In this document: positions 13,601 through 27,939 of the stretch, one piece after another
How positions within the stretch are numbered: the first letter of the stretch is position 1
Layout of the letters: each line of letters opens with the position of its first letter
NCBI GenBank assembly: GCA_008711295.1
Contig: VUYV01000599.1
Span: 27,429 to 91,428, forward strand
Direction: 5' to 3'
DNA: 64,000 nucleotides
Source of the DNA: Anarhynchus alexandrinus
Taxonomy: Eukaryota; Chordata; Aves; Charadriiformes; Charadriidae
The notes under the pieces: generated by a model
Told to the model about the DNA's origin: nothing
Seen by the model: only the letters and a program-made list of their open reading frames with translations
The model's database searches: none
Made by a program: the position numbers and the translations under genes

Positions 13601-16600
13601 GTTTATTTAAATGTTTAGATAGCTCAGGTCTGGGCTGCGTAACCAAAGAACCTAGGTTTCTGCTCACTGGAATCCAGGCTGACCCTAGAGCAGTCATTGG
13701 CACGTGCTATATAAATTAACTCCTCCTATCCAAAGAGCTGGAAAGATAGGCAGATATTGATGGCTGTCCGCATGTAGTCTTTTTTTTTTAAATTCTTCAT
13801 AAGTTGAGTTTTTGTAGTTGTCAGAAGCTTTGCCAGATAACCACATCAGTGTAAGCACAGCTCTTATTAAGGAGAAAGAAAGCCACACAGAATCAGGTCT
13901 CTTAGAGGGGATACAGAATAGTTTTTAACAAAACACAATACAATTAATACTATCCCATACTGGTTTGGAAAAAAACCTCACCCACGGAGGTAACTTACTA
14001 AGTGGGTCTTCCCATATAGATTCCAGGGGTAGGTGTGTGAGGTCTTTTTGTTATGGAGAAGTCTACCCGGATCCTTCTTCCATCCAGCTCCATTCCATTG
14101 GCACGTTCCTTTGCCTAAACAGAGCGATAAAATACAATTAGCTGTAGGTATGAACTTTATTACCAATGCAAGTTTCTAACCACTGCTTCACGTATTAAGA
14201 GAAGTCCTAAAATGGCTCAGTTAGGATGCACATCTAAGTTTCACTTAAGCCTTATATGTAACATTGAACATAAACTGTAAGACATTCTAGGCCAGCTGGA
14301 TATAAGCTTCAGTAACCACTTAAAGTGTGACTCATTATGGTTCTTTCGGGCTTTTTGTGCAATAGTTCACAATTGTTTCAGTACCTCTGTTTCCAACACG
14401 ATCAAGAGGAACCTCTGAACATGCTTATGTAGGGACATGTAAGTACTCCAATGCACAACGTGAAGCAAAGCATTTAGAAGTTAACAAAAGAGCACTGTTA
14501 AGTCTTTTTTCCTCCAATACATCTTCAAAACGCACCATAACTTTGAACATAGTAATATCTGAGTCACAACTAAGTAAAAAAGCCCCAAACCATGGGTTTT
14601 TTTTCTGCCAAGTAGCAGGACCTACATTCAAAGCTCCAACCTAACATGGAAGCCTTCATTCCAAATTTGGAAAAGATGACATGAGAGACTTTAAGTAATG
14701 GAATGGACGCAGAATATAAGCCTAATTACAGCCCATAAGCACACTACTCTCCAAGGGTTGCCCCAAGTGTAGGATTCTACACCTGGCAAGTAGGGAATTC
14801 CCAATTCATTCTGTAGCACTTGTAAGCAAAAAAATCTCATAATTTGTTACATGGTATTGACACTGCTTCAATTTACTGAATCCTTTGGAGTTTCTCATGG
14901 AGATTTGCAGGAACCAGGAAGCCACGTACAGCCTGGCCTTTTATTTTCAGAAAAGATTCCCCCCCCCCGCCCCTTTCGGACCAAAGCACTAGAAGTCAAC
15001 AGAATGCATGTTAGCACTCTTCAAGAGAGCTCTGAAATGGCTGTCCCGCTCTGAACATGCCTGTTATTACATAAAAGATCATATGTGGAGTTAGGAAGGA
15101 ACGCTCATCTCTTAATTAAAACAGAGAGCCTGTGTTTCCATTTTCTTTTTCCTGCTGGCGTAATTTGCACTATGGCTAGCCCAAAGTTTGCTTCTGTGAA
15201 TTACACAACAGCTCAGCCTGCACAGGGACCAGTATTCATGGACCTCTCACACACAGTAGGTATCTTTTGGATTAAGACACTGACATTTATTATAAGGTGC
15301 TAAATATTTTTTAGCCCCCGAGAAGGCAGGGAAGATACCGTCGACTAGCTTGCATTATGATTATTTCATAGTCAAAAGGAATTAACATTAAAGGTTCCTA
15401 CACATTTTAAAGGTCAATCAGTGAGCTTCCTCAAGCTATATCCCGTTACAGAATATACACCCCAGCAACCGAGAACACAGAAAACATGCCTACGTTCTGT
15501 ACCCCAACCTACTTCCTTAGCATCCTCAACGTTTTCGAAGTACACAAATGCAAATCCTCTTGAACGCCGGGACTGCTGATCATACACAATGGAAACATCA
15601 GCAATTGGACCATACTTGGAGAAAACTTCTCTCAGATCTCTTTCTGTGGTGTACAGACTCAATCCAAACACGCCAAGACAACAATTTGGGTCAGGATTTG
15701 CCTACAGGAAGGCACAGATAAATAAGATATTAGAATAAAATTGCTTGTATTTGCAGTACAAGGTTATTTCCCAAGTTGTGACTGTCAAGAGCTTCAAGAC
15801 AAAACAACAAGATGACACTGCTGAGATTCAGGCTGGGTTAACTTGCTAGTAGACACTATTACAATCAAACCAACAGATACACAAGCCTCCTTTAAGAAAA
15901 ATACTTTGCCTTTCTCAGGGTACTGTACAAACTAGTTACAGCACATAATTCAACCCCCATCCTTCACTGCATACATTGGCCCATTGATTATGTCAGTATA
16001 CCTGCTATCAGCCTGTGCTGACAGCACTTCTAAAGGCATGTTAAAAGACAAATAAACAAGACACCCCCAACCCACAATCCTAAGCAAACTTATGGAGATC
16101 CACAGCTTTGCAAATGCCAAATGACAATTAACCTCAACTATATCTTTTAAATAGACCGGAGCGGGTAGCAGAATGTTTTTCTGGAAAACCCCAATGAATT
16201 AATTCAGTGATGTCAGGATGAATTCAGGACTACATATGACTCATCTGCTTTTCTAACAGACATACCCTGTTTCCAATATGACGTCTGCGCGTAGACATGG
16301 GTGAATGGCTGTGACTGTGTCGTCGCCGATAATCCCGACTGTAAGACCTACTTCTGGATCTCCTATGAGAGCGGGAACGAGAGCGTGATCTCGTGTAGTG
16401 TCTACGGGAGCTCCTCCTTGATCTAGATCTGAGGGGGAAAAAAAAAAAAAAAGAAAAAAGGTGCAGTGTTGGATTTGTTTGGGTTTTTTAACCCATCAAA
16501 AATAGGTCAGATGTTCACAAACAAAAAGCCCAAATAACCATTTTCCAAAAACCTGCAGTACCACACGATTCAGCTATAATCAATTTAGTCACTACTCTCA

Positions 16601-19600
16601 AGGCCTGTATGCTAAATCTTTACAATTAGATTACTGCAGATGCTCTCAGAGCATTTCTACTGCAGAACAGGAACCTCAACTTCCATTTCAGTTAGCTTTT
16701 AACTTTCCCTAACAAAGCTATCTTGATTTGACACAGTATATGCTTAGAATATTCACAGCATTTAAGTAAAAAATGGCTTTCTTATAAAGACTTAACAGAA
16801 AAAGGGAACAGGAGTAAATATGACTTAACACAAAGCAAGCAAAATTGTAAGGGTGTACACTTCTTATTCTAGCACTCACAACAGCACTGCTTTCAGTGAC
16901 ACTGAAAAGCAAATACACTTTTTACACAGTGCATAACTACAAGCACAGAAGTCTGGCAAATGCCCCTGAAACAGAGCTTAACACAACTGAAGAAATTAAG
17001 CCGTAGTACTTATTTACCTTCTGGTATTTCAACAGTTATTTAATATTAGCTGTTGGTGAACATTTACATGTTCACACTTAAAGTGTATTTAGGTAAAGGT
17101 GTAGCTGCTCGCTAATTTCAGCCCAGGCCTCTTCAGAACAGTTCCAGAAATGTTTTCTGACAGCACTAGGTCCGTGGAGGTGAGGTCCTGAAACACTTCA
17201 ATTCCTTCTATTAAACCCTCAGCCCTCCCAACAGACAGCCTTAGTTGAAAAGCTGGGCAGGCACCTAAACTGGAGTATTACACCTGAGCGTCACCTGCTG
17301 ATGGCAGTCACTGAATAACCTGCATTCCACACACATCTACAAAGAAAATCGCTGTGAGGCTAAGAACCACAATGAACAGTTTTAATATTCAAAGGCCCTT
17401 AGTCATAAAGTGTTAATCTTCAGACTCTTGTTTGTGTTTTAAGTGTCCTTCCTCTAGTTTGTGGAAGCCAAGGTAGTAAATACTGACCGAGACCAAAAGC
17501 TACCATCATTGCACAACCGTGTTTCATGTTAACACCACCACTACGCTGGCATGAATGACGCTCTTAACCTGAACCTGTTTTTACTCCTGAGCATTTAACA
17601 GCTTTCCACAGTCAGGATTTCTCGCTAAGTGTCACCAGACAGCCAAACTGCATGATATATACTTTGTACATTACAGGCCTCCTTAAAAAAAAAAAATGCC
17701 TTCAACCTCATCAAAAGTGAGCCAGCTAATTTCTGCCTTCCTCAACCTGAAGCACATATACATGTCCAGGAGAAATGACTTCAGCACGTCCCATTACAAC
17801 ACTTCTAACTATGTATTTAGAAAGAATAACTTATTTTTGGCAACAGAAAGTAAATAAAAAAAAAAACTTCCCTGAGGCGGGAAAGATAGCAAAGAAATTA
17901 ATAGTAATAATGATAAAAAAATAAGTTCAACACATGCATACAACCACATTTCAACCACTGACATAGAAAAAAAAAAGGCAAACACAGAACTGATGTTCCA
18001 GGTTACAGACCGTATCCATTACAATGAACAAAAGCTGGACACTTCTAAACCAGGCAATCTATTACGTGAGAGAACAAGGCTTATTTTAAACAGGCACTGC
18101 TTATATTGCTGCCTTAAATGTCATACTGCCATTATTTTCCTTCGCTGCAAAGCCACCACAGCTGAAAATCCTGTTCCTTCCTTAAGAATTGTTTAGACTT
18201 CACAGAGTCAGCCGGAGATAACAAGCTTGTTATGCTGCTGATGGAAAACTTCAATAAAAGCAGATTTTTAAATCAAGTATATCCACAACCCAACAGATAA
18301 ATACGCCAGGACACAAATTTGTTCCCAAATCAAAGTTTAATTTATAAAGCTGGTAACTCAAAAATACATTTGCAATAGAAACTACCAAGAAATATTGAAG
18401 TTCTGACAAGGTTATTTCTCTGCTGAGAGCCAGAGTTGAAGACCTGCTCATGATCACATCTCAACATGTGACGGCACTGAAAACAGATAGAAGTATGTCG
18501 ATTCTAAATATGTGCCTTGACACAATTCTGCCCAAATCTGCTAATGAACACACTCTTAACTCTGCTATATCCTTCCAGTATTTCCAGCCATAGGCATTTT
18601 CAAGATAGCTGTTAAATGCTCAGGAAGCCGTGGTAGTCATAAGCTTCTACTTTTGTTCATCAAAAAGTAAGAAGTTGGTTGCCAGGGTATTATTTAAAGA
18701 GTGATTTCTTGTAAGAGAAAATGATTTGCCAGGTTTCTTGTAAATTCTAGATCTTGAATTCACTTCTTCCAGCACTTTATACAATTTTTGATTGCATTCT
18801 TATCATGGTTATTCTGCAAGTGAGAAACACGGTGCTTTAGAGTACAGAATCCCTAGGGGTTATGGATAAGGTGCTGCAGGACATGCTGGGCTGGGTCCTG
18901 ACTTGGTTGCTATTTTAAAATTAAAAGGTTCCCCCAAAGTGTTGTGCAGTCTACATCCTCTGAGATTTTAAAACACAACTGAGAACGTGGTCTGAGCCCA
19001 GAGCTGACTCTGCCTTGCGCAGGGTTTTGGACCTTCCTGAGCTGTCCTATGCACTTCTCACTACCAGCAATTCCAGAGGACACTCAAGTTTCATACTCTG
19101 TAAGGTGATATTACTCTATGAAGTACTTACTCATTTAATTTGACATATTGTTCTTGCACTACAGAGGTTGCCAAGTGCATGATTTGACACTTGTGCCTGT
19201 AGTCCACAGAAAAAACAAGCCCATTCCTCTGCTGTCAAAATTTCCCGAGGATTTTCCTTCTCACAAAAGCCTTTCAAACTGATCACTTCGATCTGGCAAG
19301 GAGACCTAAACACAGTATTTGATAGTGGTTTCCGTCATGGGTGATTGCTCATAGCACAATGTCTTCTAGACTTGTCATCCCTCCTCCAGCCTGACCTTTG
19401 GCAAGCCTTATTCATTGCTTATACACATAAAAAGTATACTGTTAACAGCTCAACTGGAAGCTCCACTGCTGAAAGCCACTTTTTTTTTTTTTAACCTGAA
19501 TGCTTAAAAATGAGCAAAGGAACTATCAACACATTCATTTCCGTAGTCAGCACTCAGTTATCTAGACTCTTAAGAAAATAACATCATTCACCCATTTACA

Positions 19601-22600
19601 GGTTTTGTTCCCTCTCTATTCATTCTTTATTAAATATGTACCTCTTACATGACACACCTGGTAATGCCAATGTAAAGTGGCTAACAGTGACGTTTATAGT
19701 CTTATTTTTAGACTACCAGCATATTTTATACCTCTATTATGGCTGTTAACAGTTTCAAGAGGAATTCTGTCACTGCACACAGTTTGTTTAGCAGACAAGT
19801 ATAGGGCTACAGTGGAAAAGGCATTTTCATAGTGTACATACATAGTGTACTTGTTACGTGGCAACGCAAATGTACAGTAAGCAAGCTGCTTTCTCCACTT
19901 TTTTTTTTTTTGAGAGCTTGGAAAGCTGTCTAATCTTTAAAGCTTTCCAGCCTGTTAATTTTCAAATGAAATATACTTTTCAAAAGGTCAGACAGATGTC
20001 TTGAAATTCATATTTATCTCTACCATTCCCTTTTTCATGGAATATATGGTTAACTACTCCAGAAACATCCTTGCTTCCAGTAAGGAAATGCAATACATTA
20101 ATGGGACCTAAAATGGAAAATCTGCTGATGAGCATATTTCTTTTAATGCACAGAAAAACTAAGATCTAGAGCTCCTAATGCTTCACGCTCAGAAATCAGC
20201 CATTATTCTAAGACTTAAAAGGCAGGCCACTTCCAAACTGTGTCAGCGGAGATACAAGCCTACGTAGCCAACCACCTCTTAGAAAAAGCTGCAAAAAGAT
20301 CTAACTCGATAGTTCAGCTTTTCAAATCCTGAAACCACACGTGCCCCTTTGGATTCACTGTCCACAGATCACCAGTTATGTCTGGAAATAGAACTGGGCT
20401 AAACCGGACTTCAGTTCACCTCTGACATCATCATCATCATCTGACTTGCGAAGAGGAGGAAGAGGTAAAAGAAGTAAAACTCACCTGGATTCAGACCTGG
20501 ATCTAGATTTTGACCTGGAACGCCTGGAATCCTCCTTAGATCGAGATCTTGCAGGGGTGTGCCTCCCCGACTTGCCAGACCCATGAGCACTTCCGCTTCT
20601 GGAAGCAGAACGGGATTCCTGCACGCAGATATCGAAAGCCTAATTTGTACACAATTTCTTGTTTACCTAAGGTCTGTAAACAAGCTCCAGTGAAATAAAT
20701 GGTAAAAATTCATATCTATGTGTCCAGGCAGTTGGCATTAGAACTGCCTAGATTTTTAAGAAGGTTGGTTGTTTTTTTTTCCCTGGTAGACACTTCTTTA
20801 CCCTGCATATACTTTTGCTATTAAACAGATAATGCATGCATGTTTAGCAAAATATACAGGGACACATAAACAGACTAGTAATTACTTAGCGTAGTGCTTT
20901 CAGATTCCAGATTACTTCTTATCTTAACTTCATTTTTATTCCTTTTCTTCATTCTTCCGTTTCAAATTCTGACTTCTTTCATCTTCCCCACTTCACACAA
21001 ATTGCTCAATATTCTACAAGTGGGACTTCTGGTCTGATAATTAGCATGCATTCACTTTCTTTTTTTTCAAATTTCAGCTTCACTTATTCCTGAGCTTCAA
21101 ATAATTCTCATTTATAAAACTTGTCAAATGGCGACTTCCGCATTTTCCTTCTTCAACATTAACCTTAATAGAAAAAGAACAGGATGAAGAATATTTAAAA
21201 ACTCCAGGATAAAATCTAGTGCCAAAACTGAAACTAGAAAAAAAATCTTGTGTGGACTTTTACTATATATGCAGTTCAAGAATTGAATCTACCAAATGCC
21301 CTACTATTTTAAAAACAGATTCAGTCAATTCAGTTTAACTTAGTACTAAGCAACTGAATTTGCTATTTATGCCTGTATTTAATATATTGCAAACGCACAG
21401 TGGATCAACTGAATATCTACTAACGAATTCTAGCATTAGGAAACTCAAAATACTTTGCACTGTCAGCCACGTACTTAGACAAAATCAACAAGAAGTGACT
21501 TAAACAAGGTCCCTACTGCGTCAGAGCTGACTAACTGATGTGCTTTTTGAATGCAGAAAGCATAGGGCAGTTGGTCTTTCATTCACTTATGATTTATGTT
21601 ATTTTAGGACATTTCTTACAGTTTAGAAGGTCTAGTTTGAAGGTTTATGAGCACACTCACACCTAGTCTGCCTGCAGAAGTGTGATTACATACTCAGGTT
21701 TCGTGATTCCAAGAAAACCGTAATTTTCCACCGACTGAAAATGCAATTCTGTGCAACATACTCAAACACTGCTCTGGAATAATACCCCCAATCTACTCTA
21801 TTTACTTATAATCACCTTCAGTAATGACAACCTAATTAGCATTTTCAACTTTTTTTTTCCCATCTGTATAATGCTTAACATCACACGGTTTAAACACTTG
21901 GTTTGGACACACTAGAAGCTATTATTTATTTCAAGATATTAAAGAAAATTTAAAATTCAACGCAAACAATTCTAAATTTTCTGCCAATTCTGATCAAGAA
22001 CACTCGTTAACGACACTGGAGTACCAGTTTTGTCTCAAAAATTACTTGTTTTATCTTTGTAACATCTCTTAAACCTGAACACTCAACTTCACAGGCATTC
22101 GGTACTAAGCATTCAGAAATTCATTCGCTAACCCAAAATTTAATTGTGCTTTAACCACTACCATACAACTTAAAACAAAGTTTAACTATGTACAATTGCC
22201 TACCATACAATACTGGGGTCCGGAGCGGGAGACAACTTGCAGAATAAAGCAGATTTTCAATTAATACTAAGAGCAACAGAATCAAAGCTGTATTCTTCTC
22301 CATCAAAATGTTTAAGGAGGTGTTCTGAACTACCGCCACCTCATATACCAACCCCGCAAAGGGCAGTGCAAATATTGAGAACTAATTTAAGTGAGAAATA
22401 ACAAATTTAACCTAAATGCATTACTACCTGCAAATGAAAACAATCCACTGAGATGAGTTCTGAGTGAACATATTAATTTAGCCAGAAGTCTTCAGCTCTT
22501 TTTTTTTTTTTTTAAAAAAAGAGTCAGACAAAGCAAGATAGAAGAAGGGCTAAAAACCAAAACTAAGGCTGTTCTTCATTTGAGGAACAATACTTCTGTT

Positions 22601-25600
22601 CGCAAAAAATAACCCTCTTGACAGATTCAGGCTAGACTGAATGACCCATGTCTAGCTAAGGGTGGTCTAATACCGAGAAGGACACAAGAAATGCACAAGG
22701 GGAGGGAAGCAGCAGGGAGGACCTTGCCCATAAACACACCCTATACCCCTTTTTAGAAGTCAGTAAGCTTTGAAGAAATCATTAGAGAAATTATATTAGC
22801 ATTAAGCATAATGACTGAAGTCTTCATCTATTTGATACATTTTTTTAGAATTATCTTTGCTATATTAAGATTGACGTGGAAACTGGACACCTAGGAGCTG
22901 AGAAGGAACTTAGGAAGAAAAAAAAAACCACAACAGCTGGCTTATATTCATCCAGTTCCTTTGGGCTTTACAACATTTACCATTTTTTAAACATCAACAT
23001 TTTGTTTCCAGATCATCCTTCTTCAAAACCTCTCTCTTCAATCTACCACATTTTACAGGATTATGCCACTTCTTTATTACCTCCAGCCTCAAAGGAATTA
23101 ATTGTACCTCACCTGCTCCAGATATTACTAAGACTGGTAATAACCCCTAAAATTTCAGAGCTGCACCTGAACTGCCAGGAAATCCTCCCTACCCAAAATT
23201 TCAACTACCGGGAGCCTGCAGCACTCTAAACTCCGTTTACGCCCCATTATAGTGACATCCATCGAAGGGTCACACAAGCCACCCCCACAGCTCACTGAAA
23301 TCAGAGAGTTTCTACTATCTCGTTTTGTTATTCTTAATACATTTTCTTTTTCTACTTTTTGTTCTTTCGCTTTGTGAATTTTAGGGTTGTTTTTTTTAAA
23401 AACGCCAAAGGCGACTCCTGTCATGACGCATGGAAGAAGAGAGAAGAAAAAACAGGCTTCTTTACCCTACCTATATTCAAACACTGCTGCTAAGCAGATC
23501 AAGACTGGTGTTCACTATCAAAGAACCATTTTTTTTCCTCTAACCTTGGATTTGTGAAGTGTAGGTTTTAAAAACCACAGATACCTTGATCATTACCAAC
23601 GGTTCTTCCCCTTCATCAGGCATTACCAGAATTCAGGTGGAAGCCCTGAAGTCCAAGGCTTGCGGTTCCCAAATATTCTTTCCACATTTTAAGCACATTA
23701 AAAACAATGCGTAATACTGTAGAGATGACATTTTTAGCACCTCTAAGCACATTCATAAAGATGTGTTACAGTCATCTACTCTATAAGCAGGGAACATCAC
23801 AACAGCAGGATTATTTGGGGGGCAGTAGATAAAAGAGGTTTCCATGGACAGCACCAGCAGTAAGGTAAGTAAGGGAGGACCATGTGTTCTTTGCACTTCT
23901 CAGATCCAGTTTTTCCTCACAGGAATACAGGTTACAGATTTCAGTTACTTGATGTAAGATAGAGGCACATAAAATTATTAGTATTTTTTAAATCCTGAAT
24001 TTCCACTTTTTCTCCTAAAGAAAGGTGCAGCCTCACATTACACATTATGAAATCTACAGTCAAGATTTACTCAAGGTGTAACTGTGCTCAATTTACATTC
24101 CTTCAACCTCTCTACTACTGAACTTCGCAATTGATCCAACAGAGAAGTCACAGCTTTTGTCTCTCTCCCCCCAAAGCACATGATCACCAGACTGTGTGTG
24201 CTGGGAATCCACTCAGAGGGAAAGCAGAACAACCCCTCTCCACAACCATTTCCAAACTCTACCAAGAAAAAAAAAAAAAGGCAAGAATGTGTTCTGAAAC
24301 AAAAATCAATCTAACAGACCATGAGCATGGAAGCCCAGCTTCCTCCCACTGCCTCTGCCGCTCGCCCTGACCCTGTGGGCTCATTCAGTGCACCAAACTG
24401 GCAGGAGACTAATCCATCAGCAAAAAGCAAATTATTTTCTGACAGCTCAGGGTAGGAGTCAGATCAAGCACCAGCTGATGAAGGAGGAACACAAAGAATG
24501 ACCTATCCTTTTGGTGGCATCAAGCTATCAGATTGTTTCTAACCTTCTCAAACTGCTTCCTTCTTCCACAACTTAGTAATAAAATCAGCATTTTATAAAA
24601 TATGTGTTAAGTACCTTGTAGAGCACTATAGATCTATAGATTAGATCTGTAGATCTATAAATTGAGCATTTATACTATTCAAGCTACTCTGATAAACCAA
24701 ACAAAAAACCTGACTACCATATTAAACAATTTCTGATGACATACCAAGTAATCGCTATCAGTATTAACTAATTCACCAAATGAGACTCACTTTTTTTCCT
24801 GTAACTAGGCTTCTTTCCAACCCTTCCAGGCTGGAATCACATGCACTTCAGTGAGCACAATTTCAATGAATGAAAACAAAATAAAAGTGACTTGGAAAAA
24901 CGTGACAATTATTACAGCATCCCAACAATATCTGAAGTATTGGTAGCATTTAATAACTTATAGTCTCTTCAGTTAAAAAAAGTTTCCAGAGTTTAATCCC
25001 ACTATGGCGTATAAACTGTGAAAGAGAATTTGACTGGGGATTTTTTTTTTCCTTCTTTTCTTTTTCTTTCTTTTTAAACAGTGACATAAGCCAGTTTAAG
25101 TTTGCGTTGCTGCTGAAATAGCAAGTCCCATCACTTGCACAAAAGCACCCAGTATTTCTTCTTCATCCCCCAATGCTGACATTAGGTCTCGTGGCTACAC
25201 AATCAAGTCAAGCCTGCAAACCAATGCAGCTGGAAACGGAATCAGAAAAAAAAAATGCAGCTGTTTTAATTCCCACATCTGACTGACTATACAAACACTA
25301 GTACAAGGGAGAAAGCAGGAATACATTTTCAGGAGCACAATTCTTGTTGGCAGCATGGACTTGGAACAGCTTAACAGACAGTTGTAAAGTCATATCCCAG
25401 ATTATTTATCCAAACACTGTTTCTACTCCGCAAAGACTTTAGCGCTTCCAGCTTGAAAAAGTACAAAGCCATTGACTCAGTAAAATATAAGCCTTAAGTA
25501 AGCAAAAAACATCATAAATAACACTAGCAATAGCATTAGAAAAGCCACTCCCTGAATCTAGTCTGAAATAGCTGGCTTGTAGCTCTATGGTTTTATCTTT

Positions 25601-27528
25601 TAGTTTTACAAACATGTACATTGCATACAACTTACCTATTTATGATTCACAAAAGTTCAGACATAACTCATTTTATGCCTTGGTGAAGATTGCCTGCACA
25701 TCATTTGTATTTTTTTTTTAATAAAAGTACAGAAAAGACAAAATAGAAAGGAGGGTGGGATATAAATTGCTGTCGTATCATACCCTGCACAATTATGTTT
25801 CAAAAAGACTTTGCTACAAAGGTTTTAACATTTCCACTCATTCCAATCGGAAATACAACACAGGTTATCCTGGCAAACCTTTACTGAAGTTAGGCTACCA
25901 ACTTCAACTGGTTTTCAGTCTGACTTGCACAATAGCAATTAGATCAACTTTTTATAAGAAAACTAACACACAGAAATCCACCTTGAGCAAGTCAGAACAC
26001 TCCCTCACTAAAACCGTAACAGTTGTACGAGTGACATGAAGACATCAATGAAAAGAACACTGGGGGCGGTACGAGCCTATTTTTTAATCCCTATCTTTCA
26101 GCGTTCATTTCCATGGAGCATTTTTAGCTTCCTGGAGATCAATTTTTTCTAATCTAACCTACCCTGAAGTAGAAACACTCATACTATTAAGGCTTATTAT
26201 AGTGAAACTGAATACAAAAAAGTCACATTCAAAGAAAGACACTGCAACATTGCGCTCAGAATTATTACATTCTCTTTAAATTTTTTTTTTTTTGCCACCT
26301 CCAGTGAAGGTTTAAAATTTAAACTACTTCTCACCTCCACAGCTCCGTCTGGTACTGGAATAAGTTAAAAAATTACAGACTGATGCTGGGGAAAAAAAAA
26401 AACCAAAAAAAACCCAAAACACACCAAAACCCCAATCCACAACACAGTATTGGCCCCTGCACTGCTTTTGTCTGCTGCTAAAAACTAAAGACCTCACAGG
26501 AAAACAATACTGATTCACCAAAGAAAAAACAACTATGGGTAATCTGTATTGCAGATGTACGTTACAAACATGAAGCTTAGCCAGTTATTTACTGCAGTAT
26601 TAGTAAAATCCCACCCAGACAGTAACACCTTGCAGTAACTATGCAGTTGAAGAGAACACCTACCGCGGGCTGCACAAAACAAGGATTTTTTCCCCAGACT
26701 GCGAGCGTGGCGTTTGAGATTTAACCTTTCGACTACCGCACTCGCATTTAAATTAAATTAAGAGACCAAACCACCCGGGTGCAAGGCTGTGCCTACATCC
26801 AGAAGCAGAGTTAATCTTTTCCAAGCAAGCGCGAGGAACTGCAAATCGGGAGCTCGGTTTAGGACCTAATTCACCAAAAATGAGTTGCGGTGCAGCTTTG
26901 GAGAGAGTATAACAAAGGCTCAGAACTACTACCAGCTCGGGATTTTTCCTTCCCGCCTCAGGCGCTGCCTAACACGGGCAGGAGGATGGAGAACAAGGCA
27001 CGACAGCACCGGCCCAGCCCGGAGGGAGGCACGGGGGAACGGAGCCAGCCGCCCCCGCCGTGGCCCCGCACCCCTTCGGGCAGCCCCGCCAGCGGAGTGA
27101 GCAGCGGTAGGGCCCGGGCCAGGTATCCCCGTCGCCCTCGGCCATTTTGTCCCTCTCCGGCGCGCCCGGTCACCAGCCCAAGATGGCGCCGGGCAGACGC
27201 ACCATGGAGCGCGCCGGCGGGCCGGCGGCTAGAGCGGCCCCACCGCGCGCCCCCACCGCCTTCCCACCCGGGCCGGCCAGCCGCCATCTTCGCCCCCGAA
27301 CCCCGCCGGTTCTCCACCGCGCCCGCCAGGGCCTCCTCACCCGCCGCGCCGCGGCGGCCCCGCCACCCAGGCCGCGGGAAAGTGACGGCGGCGACGCCCC
27401 CCGGAGAGGGGCGGAGGATGGAGGAGGGGAAGGGGGGGTGTTTGCGGGGAGGGTGTCCCGGCCGGGCAGCGCACTCAGGCTCCGTGTATTACCCGCTCGC
27501 CGTAGTTCTGCTCCCCGCTGTCGCTCAT
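7683..27528 (-). CDS. TRA2B: TRA2B, transformer-2 beta splicing regulator (complete)
   Basis: Nuclear SR-like protein that binds GAA/AGAA-rich exonic enhancers and promotes exon inclusion. Coding exons, 5' to 3' on the minus strand: 27493-27528, 20485-20618, 16266-16428, 15513-15701, 13999-14114, 12855-12938, 9404-9466, 8577-8650, 7683-7693. All junctions have AG/GT and keep frame, giving 870 nt and 289 residues against 288 in human. The protein starts [12 protein letters not shown], followed by the RS1 domain (exons 2-3), one RRM with LGVFGL (RNP2) and [12 protein letters not shown] (RNP1), a linker with [11 protein letters not shown], a run of nine glycines, and the short RS2 ending SYSPRRY. 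The start is the usual one. The long first intron holds a candidate autoregulatory exon (separate entry). TRA2A was considered, but the sequence and the IGF2BP2 neighbour fit TRA2B. Confidence 0.97.
10213..10235. repeat. (TTTA)n microsatellite
   Basis: About five TTTA units in a TRA2B intron, followed at about 10281-10303 by a T-rich GTTT stretch. Confidence 0.8.
20886..21163 (-). other. TRA2B: Candidate TRA2B poison exon (cassette exon with in-frame stop)
   Basis: This lies in the first intron of TRA2B on the minus strand. A pyrimidine-rich acceptor (TTCTTTTTCTATTAAG) precedes 21163, and a donor AA|GTAAT follows 20886, giving 278 nt. The segment is purine-rich on the gene strand, with ten AGAA tetramers, the core TRA2B binding motif. 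Read in the frame left by coding exon 1, it gives [16 protein letters not shown] and then a TGA at 21080-21082, after 27 codons. In mammals TRA2B has an ultraconserved cassette exon of about this size at this place; its own protein drives inclusion and so lowers functional mRNA. The match in position, size, motif content and stop is what I see; identity with the mammalian exon is from memory. The donor could instead be another nearby GT. Confidence 0.82.
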
Positions 27529-27930
27529 CGTCCCGCCGCGCCACTGCTCACCGCCGACCCGACCCGACCGTCCCCGGCGCCAGCGCTCTCCGCAGAGGAA
27601 GTGACGCCGCCCAGCGGGCGCGTGCGCGCGGCTGAGGTGAAGCCCCCCCCTCGCCGCCGGCCCTGAGGTGAAGCCCCGCCCCTTCGGCGCTGGCAGTGAG
27701 GGGCGGCCGTGGCGAACGGCGGCGTTATCCCGGTGGTCGTCCCCCTCCCGGGCCTGGCAGCTGCTCGGTCCCGGTGGGTCGTAGCCTTACAAGTGGCCCA
27801 TTCAAAGCCAGCTCCAGTGCCCGGTGGAGATGGTCCCGGCCGGGGCAGACTGCCGCCGAGGCCGGGATCCTCTCTTTCCTCCCGGCCTCACCTTCCACAG
27901 CCCGCGCGGGCCGCGGGAAGGGTTTAAAAA
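26950..27930 (-). promoter_or_regulatory. TRA2B: CpG island and promoter of TRA2B
   Basis: A sharp change from AT-rich intron to very GC- and CpG-rich DNA spans the first exon (27493-27528) and the sequence upstream of it to about 27.9 kb. There is no TATA box near the start. GCCAT/ATGGC cores that fit YY1 occur at about 27140, 27182 and 27283, on the intron side of the start codon. Long open frames here (for example 26890-27666 on the plus strand) come from GC composition. Confidence 0.75.
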
Positions 27931-27939
27931 AATCACCGT

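Noticed and set aside
24620..24662. Repeated GATCTATAGATC-like palindromes in TRA2B intron 1
   Set aside because: It is an AT-rich local palindrome of about 40 bp with no flanking element structure; chance or replication slippage explains it.
26890..27666. 258-codon plus-strand open frame over the TRA2B CpG island
   Set aside because: Its composition is low-complexity Pro/Ala/Arg from CpG-rich DNA, it overlaps TRA2B exon 1 in antisense, and it shows no domain.
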